Origin: Melampsora larici-populina 98AG31
Lineage: Eukaryota > Basidiomycota > Pucciniomycetes > Pucciniales > Melampsoraceae
Length of the DNA: 64,000 nucleotides
NCBI RefSeq assembly: GCF_000204055.1
Contig: NW_006768782.1
Coordinates: forward strand, 209,868 to 273,867
Direction: 5' to 3'
Part shown: piece by piece, positions 1 through 10,820 of the stretch
Position numbering within the stretch: the stretch's first letter is position 1
Layout: each line of letters starts with the position of its first letter
Notes under the pieces: model-generated
What the model saw: the letters and a program-made list of their open reading frames with translations, nothing else
Databases searched by the model: none
What the model was told of the DNA's origin: nothing
Made by a program: the position numbers and the translations under genes

Positions 1-519
1 TGCCTCACAGTGAGAAAGTGGGGCTTTCCACATGTTTATTTTCTTATAAAATCCATTTCAAGTTGTTTTTTGAATCAACTTCAATTAACATTAGACCTCC
101 AAATTGCTAAGTGTTCAGGAGCTCGTGGATGTACACTGAAGTCCATTCTTGAAGGAGAAGAATGTGACGGGTGCAGCGGAGAATCACAGGTGAGAGATGT
201 CACAGATAAATTCCTGGACAGTCTCTCAGAGGTGAATTTAGAAGAAATGGAAGATGGAAGGAAGAAAATTTTCCTCATTTCTCCATCCATTTCTCTCCTC
301 AGCTGCATCCGCCTTCACTTGGCAAGTTAACTTTTTCTACGAAACATCTTCTTAGAAAATTTCGGAAAAAAATTAAGGAAATTAGTAGAAAGTCACTCGT
401 GAAGGAAGAATACGTTCAGAAGGAATTCTCTCACCATTCAAATAAAAAACTCAACCCTATCGTTCAATTTCCGACTCTTAATAAGTTTTGGTTTTTCACC
501 GCTTAAACGTCAATCGTGA
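1..519. other. non-coding, nothing recognised
   Basis: AT-rich sequence with only short, unconvincing open frames on either strand. No domain, RNA gene or repeat boundary is visible. It may be the 5' part of the decayed element that follows. Confidence 0.4.
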
Positions 520-1173
520 ATGTGGAGACAACTGAAAAGGAAGTCAACGTCAACACCAACTTATCATTCAAAGAGTATGATGGAAACGATAGCACAGGAA
601 GAGGAGAAGAAGAAGGTACATGCAATGAAGTTGAAAGAACAAGCGGAGGGGAGACTAAGACGAGCACACTCACGTGCACCTCCAGATGGAAACCCAATCC
701 TACCAGATTCTGGCACGGATCCTAAGCTAGGTATCTCAGGCAATACACTCGACGACCATACTGGCTCTACCTCCATGGAGAATCACACCGACCCGTCTAG
801 TAATCAGACAAAACAAAACATAGCAGAGGCCGGCCAGGAGAATGCGGCAGTGGGTGGTAATCATGTCGGAGTGGAGGTGGATGGTGGAGATGATGGAGAT
901 AGCGAGCCTTCAGACGTGGACGAGCTATGTAGTGAGGGAAGTGATAGAAAGAAGAAGAAGAAGTCGCTAAGAAAGAGGAAAGCCTCAAAGTCTAAGAAGG
1001 GAAAGGAGAAGCGTGTCAGAATTGATGACACTTCTTCAGAGAGCGATAGTTCCATCAATTTAGGGAAATCGTACAAATACCTTATTGGGGAAGACCTCCG
1101 TAAGCAACTGGTTTCTCAGTTTTCAACCCCCCCTTTTTTCGGTTTTTCTCTACTCTATTGGCAGCAGGGGTAG
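520..1173 (+). pseudogene. Lys/Glu-rich ORF, probable N-terminal part of a decayed gag-like element
   Basis: A 217-codon frame opens at 520. The product is hydrophilic, with an acidic Asp/Gly/Ser stretch followed by a run of lysines (about residues 145-170) and the segment DDTSSESDSS. I recognise no catalytic domain. Near 1100 the frame meets a good donor (GTAAGC), and an acceptor (CTGTTCTAG) lies near 1514, after which a compatible open frame resumes. The last part of the frame, up to 1173, may therefore be intron. The same acidic-then-basic style continues in the fragments at 1515-2229, so I read them as pieces of one former ORF. A degraded host gene is possible. The first ATG at 520 is the only start evidence. 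Confidence 0.35.
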
Positions 1174-1219
1174 CTTGAGGAGGACTGTCGCAGCCTATGT
1201 AGGCTCCAGTTTACAAAGG

Positions 1220-1309
1220 TTGTAGCTTTTGAGCTCCTGATACTCCCTTGGCTCCCGGTGATGCTTGTAGCTTTTGAGCTCCTGATACTCCCTTGGCTCC
1301 CTGTGATGG
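1220..1309. repeat. tandem duplication, two 45-bp units
   Basis: The units 1220-1264 and 1265-1309 both begin TTGTAGCTTTTGAGCTCC and differ only near their ends. They lie in a probable intron or decayed part of the gag-like element. Confidence 0.8.
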
Positions 1310-1514
1310 GTAGTAGCATATGGGTCGAGTGAAGGGGAAGGTGGTATTCGGATGTCCTGAAGGGGCATGCGGAAGGAGGATACCATTAGTTCCAAGCGCT
1401 CTGGACTTTGGTCCAGATTGTCTTGATGATCTCCTGCTTCATTCCAATGAAGGCAACACCAACCTGGAACCCCTCTCCCCCCCAGAGCCCATCCTGTTTT
1501 TTCTCCTGTTCTAG

Positions 1515-2229
1515 ATAGAGGAGGCTAATGGCCTAAATCCAGCTCCTTTGTTTCCCACTGCAGATCCATCGTTGATTGCCGACCCTTCACAGGCTGTGAA
1601 GGAGTCGAAAGAGACAAAGCCTGTGGGATTGTCCAATGAGGAGAAACCGGGGAAATCCAAGCCTCTCATTGATCGTTTGATGTGGGCTATCGACCACAAA
1701 AACGTCACGGCAATCAAGGCGTTGCAATCAGAGATATGAGAGTTGGAAGCAATGAAACTGATTAAGGAGGAGAGAGAGTTCAGGAAGAGGGAGAAAAAGT
1801 TGAGGAGAGAAGCCAGGAAGGAGGCGAAGAAAGCGGAAGAGAAGAAGCGGTTGAAAAAAGAAGCAAAAAGAAAAGAAGGGAAAAGGAGCTAGGAAGAGAC
1901 AATCGAAGAAAAGGAAACGGAAGAGCTCAACTTCCAGCTTGAGCTCAAGCTCTAGTACTTCCTCTTTGGACTTGGATGAGAAGAAGGACTCCTCATCCCC
2001 ATCTTCCTCTTCATCTCCCTCTTCCTCGTCATCCTCGGGTTCCTCTTCTTCTGCGGACGAGGAGAAGTCTAAGGTTAACAACACCGATTCCTTTGCCTCC
2101 TCGGACTCCGCTGATTCATCCGACTCTTCAGAATCTTCGTCCGAGTCCTCTGGTTCCGACAAGAAGAGGAAATCTAAAAAGAAAAAGTTAGGAGCTGGAC
2201 TTGATAGCATCTCTGGTTTAGATCTCTAG
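1515..2229 (+). pseudogene. broken gag-like element fragments (coiled-coil and Ser-rich)
   Basis: After a plausible acceptor at 1514 a frame runs to a stop near 1739 and contains LIDRLMWAIDHKNVTAIKAL. The same frame then continues past the stop as a Lys/Glu-rich coiled coil with a further stop near 1890. Another frame, about 1939-2229, encodes a Ser/Asp-rich tract followed by a short Lys cluster (KKRKSKKKK) and LDSISGLDL. Two stops and a frame change mean no intact protein can be made. The serine-rich run and basic patch directly precede the gag-like domain at 2218-3068. Confidence 0.4.
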
Positions 2230-3068
2230 ACCTCCCGGACAATTGGGACCAAGCCTTCAGAAAGTTTAAAAAATACGTACCTCTGTCCATCTTCCGTCGA
2301 TCATACATAGGAGCCTACCATTCAGCAGTCGATGATGGCTCTAAAAAGTGGAAGAAAGGAGTAAATGCAACAGTCTCAGAGAGGGATCAAGAGGGACAAA
2401 TGCAATTTGGGGATTTCATGATATCATGTGATTTGGAGGCGAGGTATGCGAAGGAAGTCTACGACCACAACACCTATGCAAAGTTTATCATAGGACATAA
2501 GAAGACAGTCAACAATCTAATGGTGAAGCACAAATGTTGGATGGTAGGCTTGAGATATCATCTAGCTATTCGTGCAGTGATTTTTAGAAAGCATTCAAGA
2601 ATGATCTATAAGACCAAGAGCAATGGTAAGAGAGGGAAAAAGGTAGAACGGGTGGTTTTGCCGGAAGGGACTCATAAGTTAGCGGTTCGACAAGCTAGGT
2701 GGGATTGTGAAAATGCAGGAGATAGGAAGTTCGAAGACAATCCCTACGCACCTGGCCATGAAAAGTTTGGATATGATTTCTTAACTGGTCAGCCGCAAGT
2801 ATCTCAAACCCCGGTTGCCAGCTCGTCAAAAGGCCAACTTGAGAACGCTCAGAAGGAAAGAGGGGAAGGCAGTTCAGGGAAAGCGGTGAAGAAGAAAAGA
2901 GGTGGGAATAGGGGACGCTATAGTGGGGGATATAAGACCTACAATTCACAGCCCACTAGTCATGGGGGCCAGGATTGGGTCGCCCAAGGGCAACAACATG
3001 CCAGTAAATTAACTGGCGCCCAGAAGAATGGGAAAAACCAAAAAAGCGGGGAGAGCGGAGTTTGGTGA
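2218..3068 (+). pseudogene. gag-like ORF of an unclassified (possibly DIRS/tyrosine-recombinase) retroelement
   Basis: The open frame extends upstream of the ATG at 2400 to about 2217, where it meets the preceding Ser-rich frame through a one-base shift. Visible features are a Trp/Phe-rich N-terminal part (WDQAF, KYVPLSIFRRSYIGAYHS), a central segment with CWMVGLRYHLAIRAV, the motif NPYAPGHEKFG, and a basic Gly/Arg-rich tail (KKKRGGNRGRYSGGYK) suited to binding nucleic acid. From memory, this pattern belongs to a multicopy rust-fungus family found near retroelement pol genes. I cannot confirm that here and no reverse transcriptase follows. It is probably a 5' remnant of the element later split by the gypsy insertion at 3619. 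Stop at 3066-3068. Confidence 0.45.
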
Positions 3069-3379
3069 GCTTTGTCTCATTTTGAATATTGGGGTTACGA
3101 TCAGAGAGGAAGTGACTGATGATGGACCTACCACCCTACCCCCCCTGTTCCTTCTTTCTGGAAACACGATCTGTACCACCTTTATGACATTCACTTGCGG
3201 TTGATGTGACCACGGTTTCCTTTGGACAACGGCTTGTCTTTGACTTGGCTTGGATTTAATTTTATGTCTGTTCCCACTTGTCATGACCGTCAAATGATTT
3301 TTTCCTCAAACACATTGTTTGTTTCTCTATTTGATTATTTCTGTTGTAAAAAGAGAGGGAAAGGTTGAGAAGATGAGGA

Positions 3380-3618
3380 GTGGTGGCATGGCCTGGGTTG
3401 ATGTTTGTAAATGGAATTCTTACGCTACCCTGTTTTCTTCCTTTCCTTGTGGTGCCACACCTCTGCCCTGTTGCCCCCTCGACTGACCGATTAGTGAGCA
3501 CTAGTTCGAAAGAGTCTGCCTGTGTTAACACCGGAGAGACGTCTATGAAATCAAAATCAAAGGAGTTAGAGCCAATTGTCGAAGTGACACCAGAAGTGCC
3601 AAAGATGGAGGCTGTAGA
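3380..3618 (+). pseudogene. 5' half of an ORF split by a Ty3/gypsy insertion
   Basis: The frame from 3380 reads through a hydrophobic N-terminal part and then an acidic, Ser/Glu-rich segment (KSKELEPIVEVTPEVPKMEA). It is cut at the LTR boundary, 3618/3619. Removing the element plus one copy of the 4-bp duplication TAGA joins it in phase to the frame that ends at 11043. The function is unknown. The host is probably the same decayed element as 520-3068, because strand and composition match. I see no domain in either half. Confidence 0.6.
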
Positions 3619-4224
3619 TGTGACAGGGCCCGTCTTAGGGTACTGTTAAGTCTTAAGATTTAATGGCTTACAAAGATAAGTCTTAGAGACGATTAGGGTC
3701 TGAGGATTAGATGAGAAGACAAGGAGTCCGAAAGGACAGATGCGGTTTGAATTACGGTATAAGATAGAGAAGGTTAAAAAAGCTGTAAGAGCTAAAAGAG
3801 TAATTAGAAAGAGAAGACAATTGTCGTCAAAGGATAATTGAGATTATTAATAGTAATGAATTAAGAGTAAGCTAAGAGTAGTTAATCAAGATTGAAGATG
3901 AGATTATAAAAAGATAAGTTCTGAGGAAACAAGAAGTCTTCCGAAGAATACATGGTTATATAAGAGAAATGAAGTAAAGAAGGCTGATTAATTGAACAGG
4001 GCGATTACAGTTGAGAAAGGGCGAGCCCTGGAGTCTAGTCAGAGATAAAATAAAGGAAACCGATAACATCACAACGCCCACGATGGCAAGTACAATCCGT
4101 GGCTTGTGCTATAATACCGAAGATGAAACCAGTCTTGATGAGGTGATCTTAAGTTAAAGTATTAAGTGATTTTAGTCTGGACTAAAAGGTAAGGAGTAGG
4201 CACGTAATTGGTAGCCCTGCTACA
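3619..4224 (-). repeat. 3' LTR of the Ty3/gypsy element
   Basis: 606 bp, matching 10214-10816 with a few substitutions and three one-base insertions. It is the 3' LTR of the minus-strand element, next to the purine tract. Confidence 0.95.
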
Positions 4225-4240
4225 CCACCTCCCTCCCAAA
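4225..4240 (-). other. polypurine tract of the Ty3/gypsy element
   Basis: On the minus strand this reads TTTGGGAGGGAGGTGG and abuts the 3' LTR, as expected for the plus-strand DNA primer of LTR elements. Confidence 0.8.
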
Positions 4241-4253
4241 TGAGGCGAGATCC

Positions 4254-7200
4254 CTAGCTCGTAGCATCAGTAGCAAAGCGGCCAATGATTTTGATACGTG
4301 GAAGTACAGATTTCTGAACTTTCGAAATTCTTTTAAGTTGCCTTGCAGCAAGTCGTGATACTTTGAGATCCGCCGTCTTCAATTCTTGAAGTATTCGCGG
4401 AGGCAAAGCCCAAGGCTCTCCTAACTGAGACTTGTTGATGTTGACAGTTTTCAACCTGTTCCCACTGATAGGGTGAGGGAATGGAGTTTCCCTGTGATCT
4501 ATTAATTTGTATACGTTTTTGTCCAAAACAGCAAAGATCTCGAACGGTCCGAACCAATGTGGTTCTCCCTTTGTATGTGACTCGTTCCGTAACTTGACCA
4601 TGTCGCCTATCTTGTAGGATTTTAAAGTCGAGATACTCTTATTGTTATCGTCTGCTTCGAACTGAGCGTCAAATCTTCTCTTGTTTTGATTCGACCGTTG
4701 AATGGAAGATTCAGCCGCAGCTTGTCTGCTGGCTCTCAACTTCTCCAAACGTTTCGACTGATCGGAACTGGATTCCGGGAGATCAACAGGCCTTAATTTT
4801 GCAGGATCATCCAATAAACGAGGGCTGACTCCGTAGAGTAACTCGAAAGGGGAGTAACCTGTAACCGTACTTTTATTAACTCTGCAAGCAAACAAAGCTT
4901 CTGCCAAGAATTCGGGCCACCTAGCTGGATCCTTAGTGGTGTTGGATTTAAAAAGGGCCTTCTCCAAAATACCATTGAAACGCTCATTCTTCCCGTTTGT
5001 TCGTGGATGGTATCCAGAGGTATTAATTTTATGGATGTGCGCTCCTTGATAAAATGCCTTCATTTCTTTGGATAAGAAATTCTGACCTCGATCAGTTAGA
5101 ATTTCCGAAGGGACACCATAGACTTGTATAACTTCTTTCAAAAGCGCTTCAGCGACGTTAGTTGAAGAAGCCGTTTTCATCGGTACTGCGATTGGCCAGC
5201 CTGTGCTGTGATTGATTAACGTGAGTATCCACTTAAATCCATCGCCACTTTCCGGTAAAGAGACGAAATCCATTGCCCATCGCTCGAAAGGTTCGACGAG
5301 GGGAAGGGGTTCTTGCTTAGCGATCTCCTGATCTTTATCTGGAGTGTCGTAGATTTGACAGGTAGGGCAAAAACTGCAAAACTGTTTCACGTCGGAATAC
5401 CTACCCGGCCACCAACCCCTTCCTTTAAGGAGGCTGATGGTGCCGTCACGTCCTCTGTGGCCGTATTTTTTGTGGAACTTTTCCATCAACTCGGCCCTCT
5501 GATAGAAAGGGATAAAAGGGCTCGACTCTTGAGATGAACCACTACCCTGGTACAGAAGCACTTCTTCCTTCTTATTGAAGTGAAACAAGGACGATCCTTT
5601 CATAACTTGTTCTAAAGTTGACGGCGTGACCCAGGACGGCATAGGCCGCTTCAATATCACATAAGGGATGAGCAACGGCCAGTCTGACGGGTCACGTAGT
5701 CCTTTAGAGACGTCCTCGATTACATTGAGATGATAGTCGTGACGGCGACTAAGAGCATCTGGGACGATGTTCATAGAACCCTTCTTGTATTCAATTTTTA
5801 TAGTCATCTCTGCAAACTCCTCGATCCACCTACTGATACGTCGGGAAGGGAGGACTTGCTTAGACAAGGTTGTGAGCGTCGCGTGATCTGTTCTCACTAC
5901 AGTATCCGCGACGGCTCCTTCTAAGTAATTACGCCATTTCCGCCAGGCGTGTATGATGGCATACAACTCTTTCTCCTGAGCGGGATAGTTCTGCTGAGCC
6001 GAGTTCAATTTGTGGGACTCGAACGCGACGGGATGCTCCAGACCGTCGTCTCCAATTTGCAAGAGAACAGCTCCCACCGCGAAGTCACTCGCATCCGTTT
6101 CTAGAATGTAAGGCTTGTTGGGATCAGCTGTTATTAAGATTGGGGCCGAAAGCATCATCGCCTTGAGCTTCTCGAAGGCTACCTCATGCATAGGTAGCCA
6201 TTCGATTTTGGCTTTCTTAGTCACGTTCCCACTAGTGAGGGAGTGAAGGGGGGAGGCTATTTTCGAAAAGTCTCTGATAAACCTCCGATAGTACCCGGCT
6301 AACCCCAGGAAAGAACATACATCGTGTACATCAAGCGGTCGCGGCCAATTCTGAATAGCCTCAATCTTATCCGGCATCGGCTTAATACCCTGATGAGACA
6401 AGAGATGACCAACAAATTGGATTTCCTCCGCACATAGAAGAGACTTGGGGCCGCTTACCTTAAGCTCGGCGTCCTGCAGAGCTTGGAGAACAACTTCGAC
6501 ATGCTTCGCATGCTCCTCGTCACTGCGGGAATAAATTAAGATGTCATCCATATAAACCTGGACAAACTTGTCCAGGTACGGTCGCAAGATGTCTGACATC
6601 ATCCGTTGAAAAGTTGACGGCGCGTTGACCAAACCGAAAGGCATTACCAGCCACTCGTAGTGTCCATAGCGTGTACTGAAAGCGGTCTTCGGAACGTGAT
6701 CCAATGAAATCCTCATCTGATGGAAACCCTGTTGAAGATCGAGTTTGGAGAAACGTGTGGCGCCGTAAAGTTGGTCGAAGCAGTCCTGTACAAGTGGGAG
6801 AGGATGGCGATCCCGTTTCGTGATAGAATTAACGGCCCTATAATCTACGCAAAATCGAAGTTTACCGGACGAGTTTCGAGCAAAGAGGATGGGGGAAGAC
6901 CATGGGGAGGTAGAAGGCCTGATGAAGCCGTTCTTTTGAAGGGTCTCCAAACGATTTCGCAGCTCGTCCAGGAGTAAAGGGGAGAGTCGTCGGACAGGTT
7001 GGTAAACTGGATTAGCCTCACCTGTGTCGATCAAGTGTTGAATCACCCACTCCTTTGACGGAGCCTTCTCCACTGGATCAAAAAGACTTCGATACTTCTC
7101 GATAATCTTCAAATAGACTTTTCTTTGATCCGGGTCAATGGTCTGTATGGACGGCAGATCAGAGGGTCCATCTTCCCTGGGCCCCTGATCTGTGGAAATT

Positions 7201-8126
7201 GTGCTGATGGATTCGTCTTGCGAGATGCTAGGTGGCTCATGTAAGAGGTAACACTCAGCATCTTTTCGTCTCAACAGACGCCTCATAGCACCTCGACTCA
7301 GAGGCTTGTCCTCTTCCGCAAGGTCCGTGACGTTGTGAAGATAATGATTCTTAATCTTAGGTGCTTTTACTGACCGAGGGTCGAAAAGCGCAGTCTGCTT
7401 ATTGGGACCCATAAGGGTCCATTCACCTGATCTCCAATCTGTGACTAGAGCGTGATTGTTGATCCAATCCATTCCCAAAATGACATCGTAGTTCCCTAAT
7501 GAGGCAACACGACATGGTTGAGAAAAGTTCAAACCAGACAATGAAAACTTAAAGTCTACAAGCCTTTTGCAACCTTGAGGCTCGCCCCACGCACCATACA
7601 CCGTGGGAGCGGCCTTATTATTGTAAGTCGTGTACTTCAACTTTGTTACAATACGACTGGAGATATACGAGGAGCAAGCTCCCGTATCTATCAATATCTT
7701 AACGGAGACTCCTCTTACGGAAAGAAAAAAGTCGACTCGATTACCCGCCGAGTCATTATCAAGCACAGCCAAGGAATCAAACTGATCACGTTTGACTTCT
7801 CCAAGGAGCGGAATCACGGGCTCGCTGGCCGGCAAGAATGTGTCATTCACGCTTCCTGTTAGGCTGGCTGGGTCCGGGGAAGGACCTGATGGCACCTCGT
7901 GCTCATCACTGCTCAACCGCCCTCGTGGGTCTTTGGCGGCGAGGATAGATTGTACACCTTCAAGGGTCTGTACAACGGGTACTGATGGGAAATTTAAACT
8001 CAGACCCACCTTTTTAGATTTTGGACGGACGAATTCGTCGTCAGCCATTATGGAATGCTCACAGTCAACATCGGTGGAAGCTTTATTAATTGCAGTTAAC
8101 ACATTAGAAGTAGCTTCGACAGACAC
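4254..8126 (-). CDS. pol: Ty3/gypsy Pol polyprotein: protease, RT, RNase H, integrase
   Basis: The open frame gives 1290 aa from a GTG-type first codon, but it stays open past 8171 and overlaps the end of gag, so a gag-pol frameshift product is likely (pol lies in -1 relative to gag). In order: retropepsin motif IDTGACSS (about residue 147); RT (about 390-560) with FCVDYRAVNS and catalytic YMDD; RNase H (about 655-770) beginning LETDASDFAVGAVL; integrase zinc domain with the HX4H-type and CPTC pairs (about 905-945); integrase core with WAMDF, LTDRGQNF and NGKNERFNG supplying D, D and E; and a C-terminal module with WFGPFEIF. I see no chromodomain. All domains look intact. The product would reverse-transcribe and integrate the element. 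Confidence 0.93.
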   Translation of the reverse strand: MSVEATSNVLTAINKASTDVDCEHSIMADDEFVRPKSKKVGLSLNFPSVPVVQTLEGVQSILAAKDPRGRLSSDEHEVPSGPSPDPASLTGSVNDTFLPASEPVIPLLGEVKRDQFDSLAVLDNDSAGNRVDFFLSVRGVSVKILIDTGACSSYISSRIVTKLKYTTYNNKAAPTVYGAWGEPQGCKRLVDFKFSLSGLNFSQPCRVASLGNYDVILGMDWINNHALVTDWRSGEWTLMGPNKQTALFDPRSVKAPKIKNHYLHNVTDLAEEDKPLSRGAMRRLLRRKDAECYLLHEPPSISQDESISTISTDQGPREDGPSDLPSIQTIDPDQRKVYLKIIEKYRSLFDPVEKAPSKEWVIQHLIDTGEANPVYQPVRRLSPLLLDELRNRLETLQKNGFIRPSTSPWSSPILFARNSSGKLRFCVDYRAVNSITKRDRHPLPLVQDCFDQLYGATRFSKLDLQQGFHQMRISLDHVPKTAFSTRYGHYEWLVMPFGLVNAPSTFQRMMSDILRPYLDKFVQVYMDDILIYSRSDEEHAKHVEVVLQALQDAELKVSGPKSLLCAEEIQFVGHLLSHQGIKPMPDKIEAIQNWPRPLDVHDVCSFLGLAGYYRRFIRDFSKIASPLHSLTSGNVTKKAKIEWLPMHEVAFEKLKAMMLSAPILITADPNKPYILETDASDFAVGAVLLQIGDDGLEHPVAFESHKLNSAQQNYPAQEKELYAIIHAWRKWRNYLEGAVADTVVRTDHATLTTLSKQVLPSRRISRWIEEFAEMTIKIEYKKGSMNIVPDALSRRHDYHLNVIEDVSKGLRDPSDWPLLIPYVILKRPMPSWVTPSTLEQVMKGSSLFHFNKKEEVLLYQGSGSSQESSPFIPFYQRAELMEKFHKKYGHRGRDGTISLLKGRGWWPGRYSDVKQFCSFCPTCQIYDTPDKDQEIAKQEPLPLVEPFERWAMDFVSLPESGDGFKWILTLINHSTGWPIAVPMKTASSTNVAEALLKEVIQVYGVPSEILTDRGQNFLSKEMKAFYQGAHIHKINTSGYHPRTNGKNERFNGILEKALFKSNTTKDPARWPEFLAEALFACRVNKSTVTGYSPFELLYGVSPRLLDDPAKLRPVDLPESSSDQSKRLEKLRASRQAAAESSIQRSNQNKRRFDAQFEADDNNKSISTLKSYKIGDMVKLRNESHTKGEPHWFGPFEIFAVLDKNVYKLIDHRETPFPHPISGNRLKTVNINKSQLGEPWALPPRILQELKTADLKVSRLAARQLKRISKVQKSVLPRIKIIGRFATDATS

Positions 8127-8167
8127 AGATGATGACCTAACAAGACAAGGCGAAGAAGGCAGAGCGG

Positions 8168-9960
8168 CTACTTCTTTGCCTGATCTTTTGATGACGAGCC
8201 GGCTTGCCGTTTACCATCAAAATACTCCTTAGTTTGATCCGACGTGGGATTCGGGCATAGCTTCGCTTCGATAGTACCGAAACGATGACCAAACTGATTG
8301 CAGTTGTAGCACTTAAGACCGTCAACGGTGTTGCCATTAACGTCAGACACCAACTTCCTAGACCTTTGCCGAGATTGATGATTTTCGTCTGACTTGCGCT
8401 TCTTGCCGCGGTTGTTAGATGAATCTGAGACGTTCTGAACCTGATCGCGGCGTCTGAAGTTGTTTTGACGGTTCGAATTGTTCGAACGATTGTCGTTTGA
8501 ACGGAATCTTGAGTTCGAGGATTGATTTCCATTGCTGAAACCTTGATCGGTGACCATGTCGTTATCCTTGCTGATGGCGATCTGGGCAACCTTGTGAACC
8601 TTAAGTACAACCCCGACTCTCTTATAACGTAAAACTTCATCCTTGACGTGCTCCTGAGCCGCACTCTTATGATGTAATCGTTTGACGAAATCCTCGGTAG
8701 GGTTGTAACGATAGTCGACGTGAGCCGCTGCGATCATGAAATCCTGGTATTCAGTCCAGAAATCCAGAACTGACTGGCCGGAACGTTGCTTCAAGGCTTG
8801 ATGCTGATTATCGATGCTCGTGATGTCGACCGTCGAGGGGAAGTGGGCCTTGAGAAAGTTGAGAACACCATTCATGGTGAGAGGTTGCTTCCCACGTTTC
8901 GCTACATCCGTCAGTGCAGTGAGGGCCGAACCTTTAAGGTATTGATAGACCATCGGCACAAAAATAGACTGATCTATAAAGTTAAGCGCCAGGGTGACCT
9001 CAAACTTATGCAACCATAAAGAAGCGTCCTGATCCATGGCGCCATAAAATGCCTTGATGTTGCCGGCCCTTTTCAAAGCTTTCAATGCATCCGCTACGTT
9101 TTTGATAGTCGTGAACTTCAAACTACACTCCTCTGGGCCGTCGTAGTCTTCGTTGATGTCGGCAGAGATAGGAGCGGCAACGGGGAGGACCGAAGCGTAA
9201 CGCAAAGTGGCGGACGAAACCCTGACGGGGAGAGCTTTAACCGGCTTATCCTCGTCGATCATCATAGATTGCAATTGTCGACCTGCGCCACTGACCGAGA
9301 CGGTCGATGGTCGCGGAGATCGTTGTCCAATGAGAGGAGAGGGGGAGAGATGACGGCGAGGTGAGCCATCCTCGATAACCGAAGAGGGAGAAAGTCGTGG
9401 CTGCTTTCCCTTGTCGACTGGAGCCAACGATTCCTGATGAGCGCCTGCCTGAAGGTTATTGACGCCATCAGAAGACTTCTGGCGAGAAGTGTCGGAATCA
9501 GTGTCAGCCTTAGCCTCGGTGAACTCGGTCCGACTAGCCCGCGGCTGGTGGTGATTGTCGTTGCCGAGGAAAGTCTCGAGGACTGCCTAGTAGGTGACAA
9601 TTCCTCAGCGGGCGGGATGAAACTGGCGTAAAGGATCTTGTTTACCGACTTCGTTGGAGTGGCGTTCCGGGACTCCATAACGTCTTCGTCGATTGGCATT
9701 CCGTAGGGGTCGCATTTCAACAAAAGAGCGATGTCATGGTGAAGTTGGAACAATTGGTTTCGAGTGTGACGTCCGAGGTGGATTTGAATGAGGGTCTGGA
9801 GGTCGGTGAACTTATCGGTAACCTCGGGAGCATAGAAAATTTCGTCTTCTCCGAGCTCTGGCATGTGAGCATGAAGGCACGCGAGCTGATCCGCAGTGAA
9901 CTGAATCGACTCGTTGTTCTGAGAGCCGGACGTAGACGCGCTTTGATCAGAGGAAGACAT
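8168..9960 (-). pseudogene. gag: Ty3/gypsy Gag, interrupted by one frameshift
   Basis: The N-terminal frame starts with ATG at 9960 (MSSSDQSASTSGSQ) and runs to 9262. The C-terminal frame is open from just below a stop at about 9582 to the stop at 8168-8170. Composition suggests the true path changes frame near 9540-9580. The C-terminal part has a retrotransposon Gag core (LWLHKFEVTLALNF, FLKAHFPS, VLDFWTEYQDF), a basic Asn/Arg-rich stretch, and a zinc-knuckle-like motif CYNCNQFGHRFGTIEAKLC. Its H-to-C spacing is nine residues instead of the usual four. The shift could be a mutation or, less likely, recoding. Pol overlaps the 3' end. Confidence 0.8.
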
Positions 9961-10199
9961 CTGAATGATTAGAGTGATTAAGTAAAAAAATTTCTCAGTT
10001 TTATTAGTTTAAACTGATTATCTTCTGATTAGAAAACGAGATCTGACTGGACTTATCCACTAACCTTGGTCGTTTGACTAGTATTTATTATGGAAGAGAA
10101 CTTAATTCGAAGTTTGATAAAGATTTAGCCTTCAAACTGTTTTTTAAACGAAGGAATGAAACGATCAAGGTATGGATCAGAAATCGAAGGATTTATTAA

Positions 10200-10212
10200 G
10201 CTCTCGCTACCA
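10200..10212 (-). other. primer-binding site of the Ty3/gypsy element
   Basis: One base inside the 5' LTR the minus strand reads TGGTAGCGAGAGC, which begins with the TGG complementary to a tRNA CCA end. The matching tRNA 3' end would be ...CGCUACCA. I cannot identify the tRNA from this alone. Confidence 0.65.
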
Positions 10213-10213
10213 A

Positions 10214-10816
10214 TGTGACAGGGCCCGTCTTAGGGTACTGTTAAGTCTTAAGATTTAATGGCTTACGAAGATAAGTCTTAGAGACGATTAGGGTCTGAGG
10301 ATTAGATGAGAAGACAAGGAGTCCGAAAGGACAGATGCGGTTTGAATTACGGTATAAGATAGAGAAGGTTAAAGAAGCTGTAAGAGCTAAAAGAGTAATT
10401 AGAAAGAGAAGACAATTGTCGTCGAAGGATAATTGAGATTATTAATAGTAATGAATTAAGAGTAAGCTAAGAGTAGTGAATCAAGATTGAAGATGAGATT
10501 ATAAAAAGATAAGTTCTGAGGAAACAAGAAGTCTTCCGAAGAATACATGGTTATATACGAGAATGAAGTAAGAAGGCTGATAATTGAACAGGGCGATTAC
10601 AGTTGAGAAAGGGCGAGCCCTGGAGTCTAGTCAGAGATAAAATAAAGGAAACCGATAACATCACAACGCCCACGATGGCAAGTACAATCCGTGGCTTGTG
10701 CTATAATACCGAAGATGAAACCAGTCTTGATGAGGTGATCTTAAGTTAAAGTATTAAGTGATTTTAGTCTGGACTAAAAGGTAAGGAGTAGGCACGTAAT
10801 TGGTAGCCCTGCTACA
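10214..10816 (-). repeat. 5' LTR of the Ty3/gypsy element
   Basis: 603 bp, direct repeat of 3619-4224. It is followed by the second copy of the TAGA target duplication. Confidence 0.95.
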
Positions 10817-10820
10817 TAGA

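Larger units (their letters stand above)
3619..10816 (-). mobile_element. Ty3/gypsy LTR retrotransposon, nearly complete, nested in an older ORF
   Basis: LTRs at 3619-4224 and 10214-10816 begin TGTGACAGGG and end TGCTACA on the plus strand, giving TG...CA ends. The element is transcribed leftwards: LTR, primer site, gag, pol with protease, RT, RNase H and integrase in that order, purine tract, LTR. The target duplication is TAGA (3615-3618 and 10817-10820). I count about five substitutions and three one-base indels between the LTRs, so the insertion is fairly young. Pol is open throughout, but gag needs a frame change near 9540-9580, so this copy may not be autonomous. Confidence 0.95.

Noticed and set aside
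1728..2210. 160-codon minus-strand frame rich in Glu/Asp/Phe/Leu
   Set aside because: Reverse complement of the Ser/Lys-rich gag-like fragments; no domain.
8168..8230. Canonical -1 slippery heptamer at the gag-pol overlap
   Set aside because: Pol is in the -1 frame, but no X-XXY-YYZ heptamer in the gag frame was found in this stretch.
8137..8664. 175-codon minus-strand frame rich in Arg/Ser/Thr
   Set aside because: It is a shadow of the Gag frame, which carries the zinc-knuckle motif.
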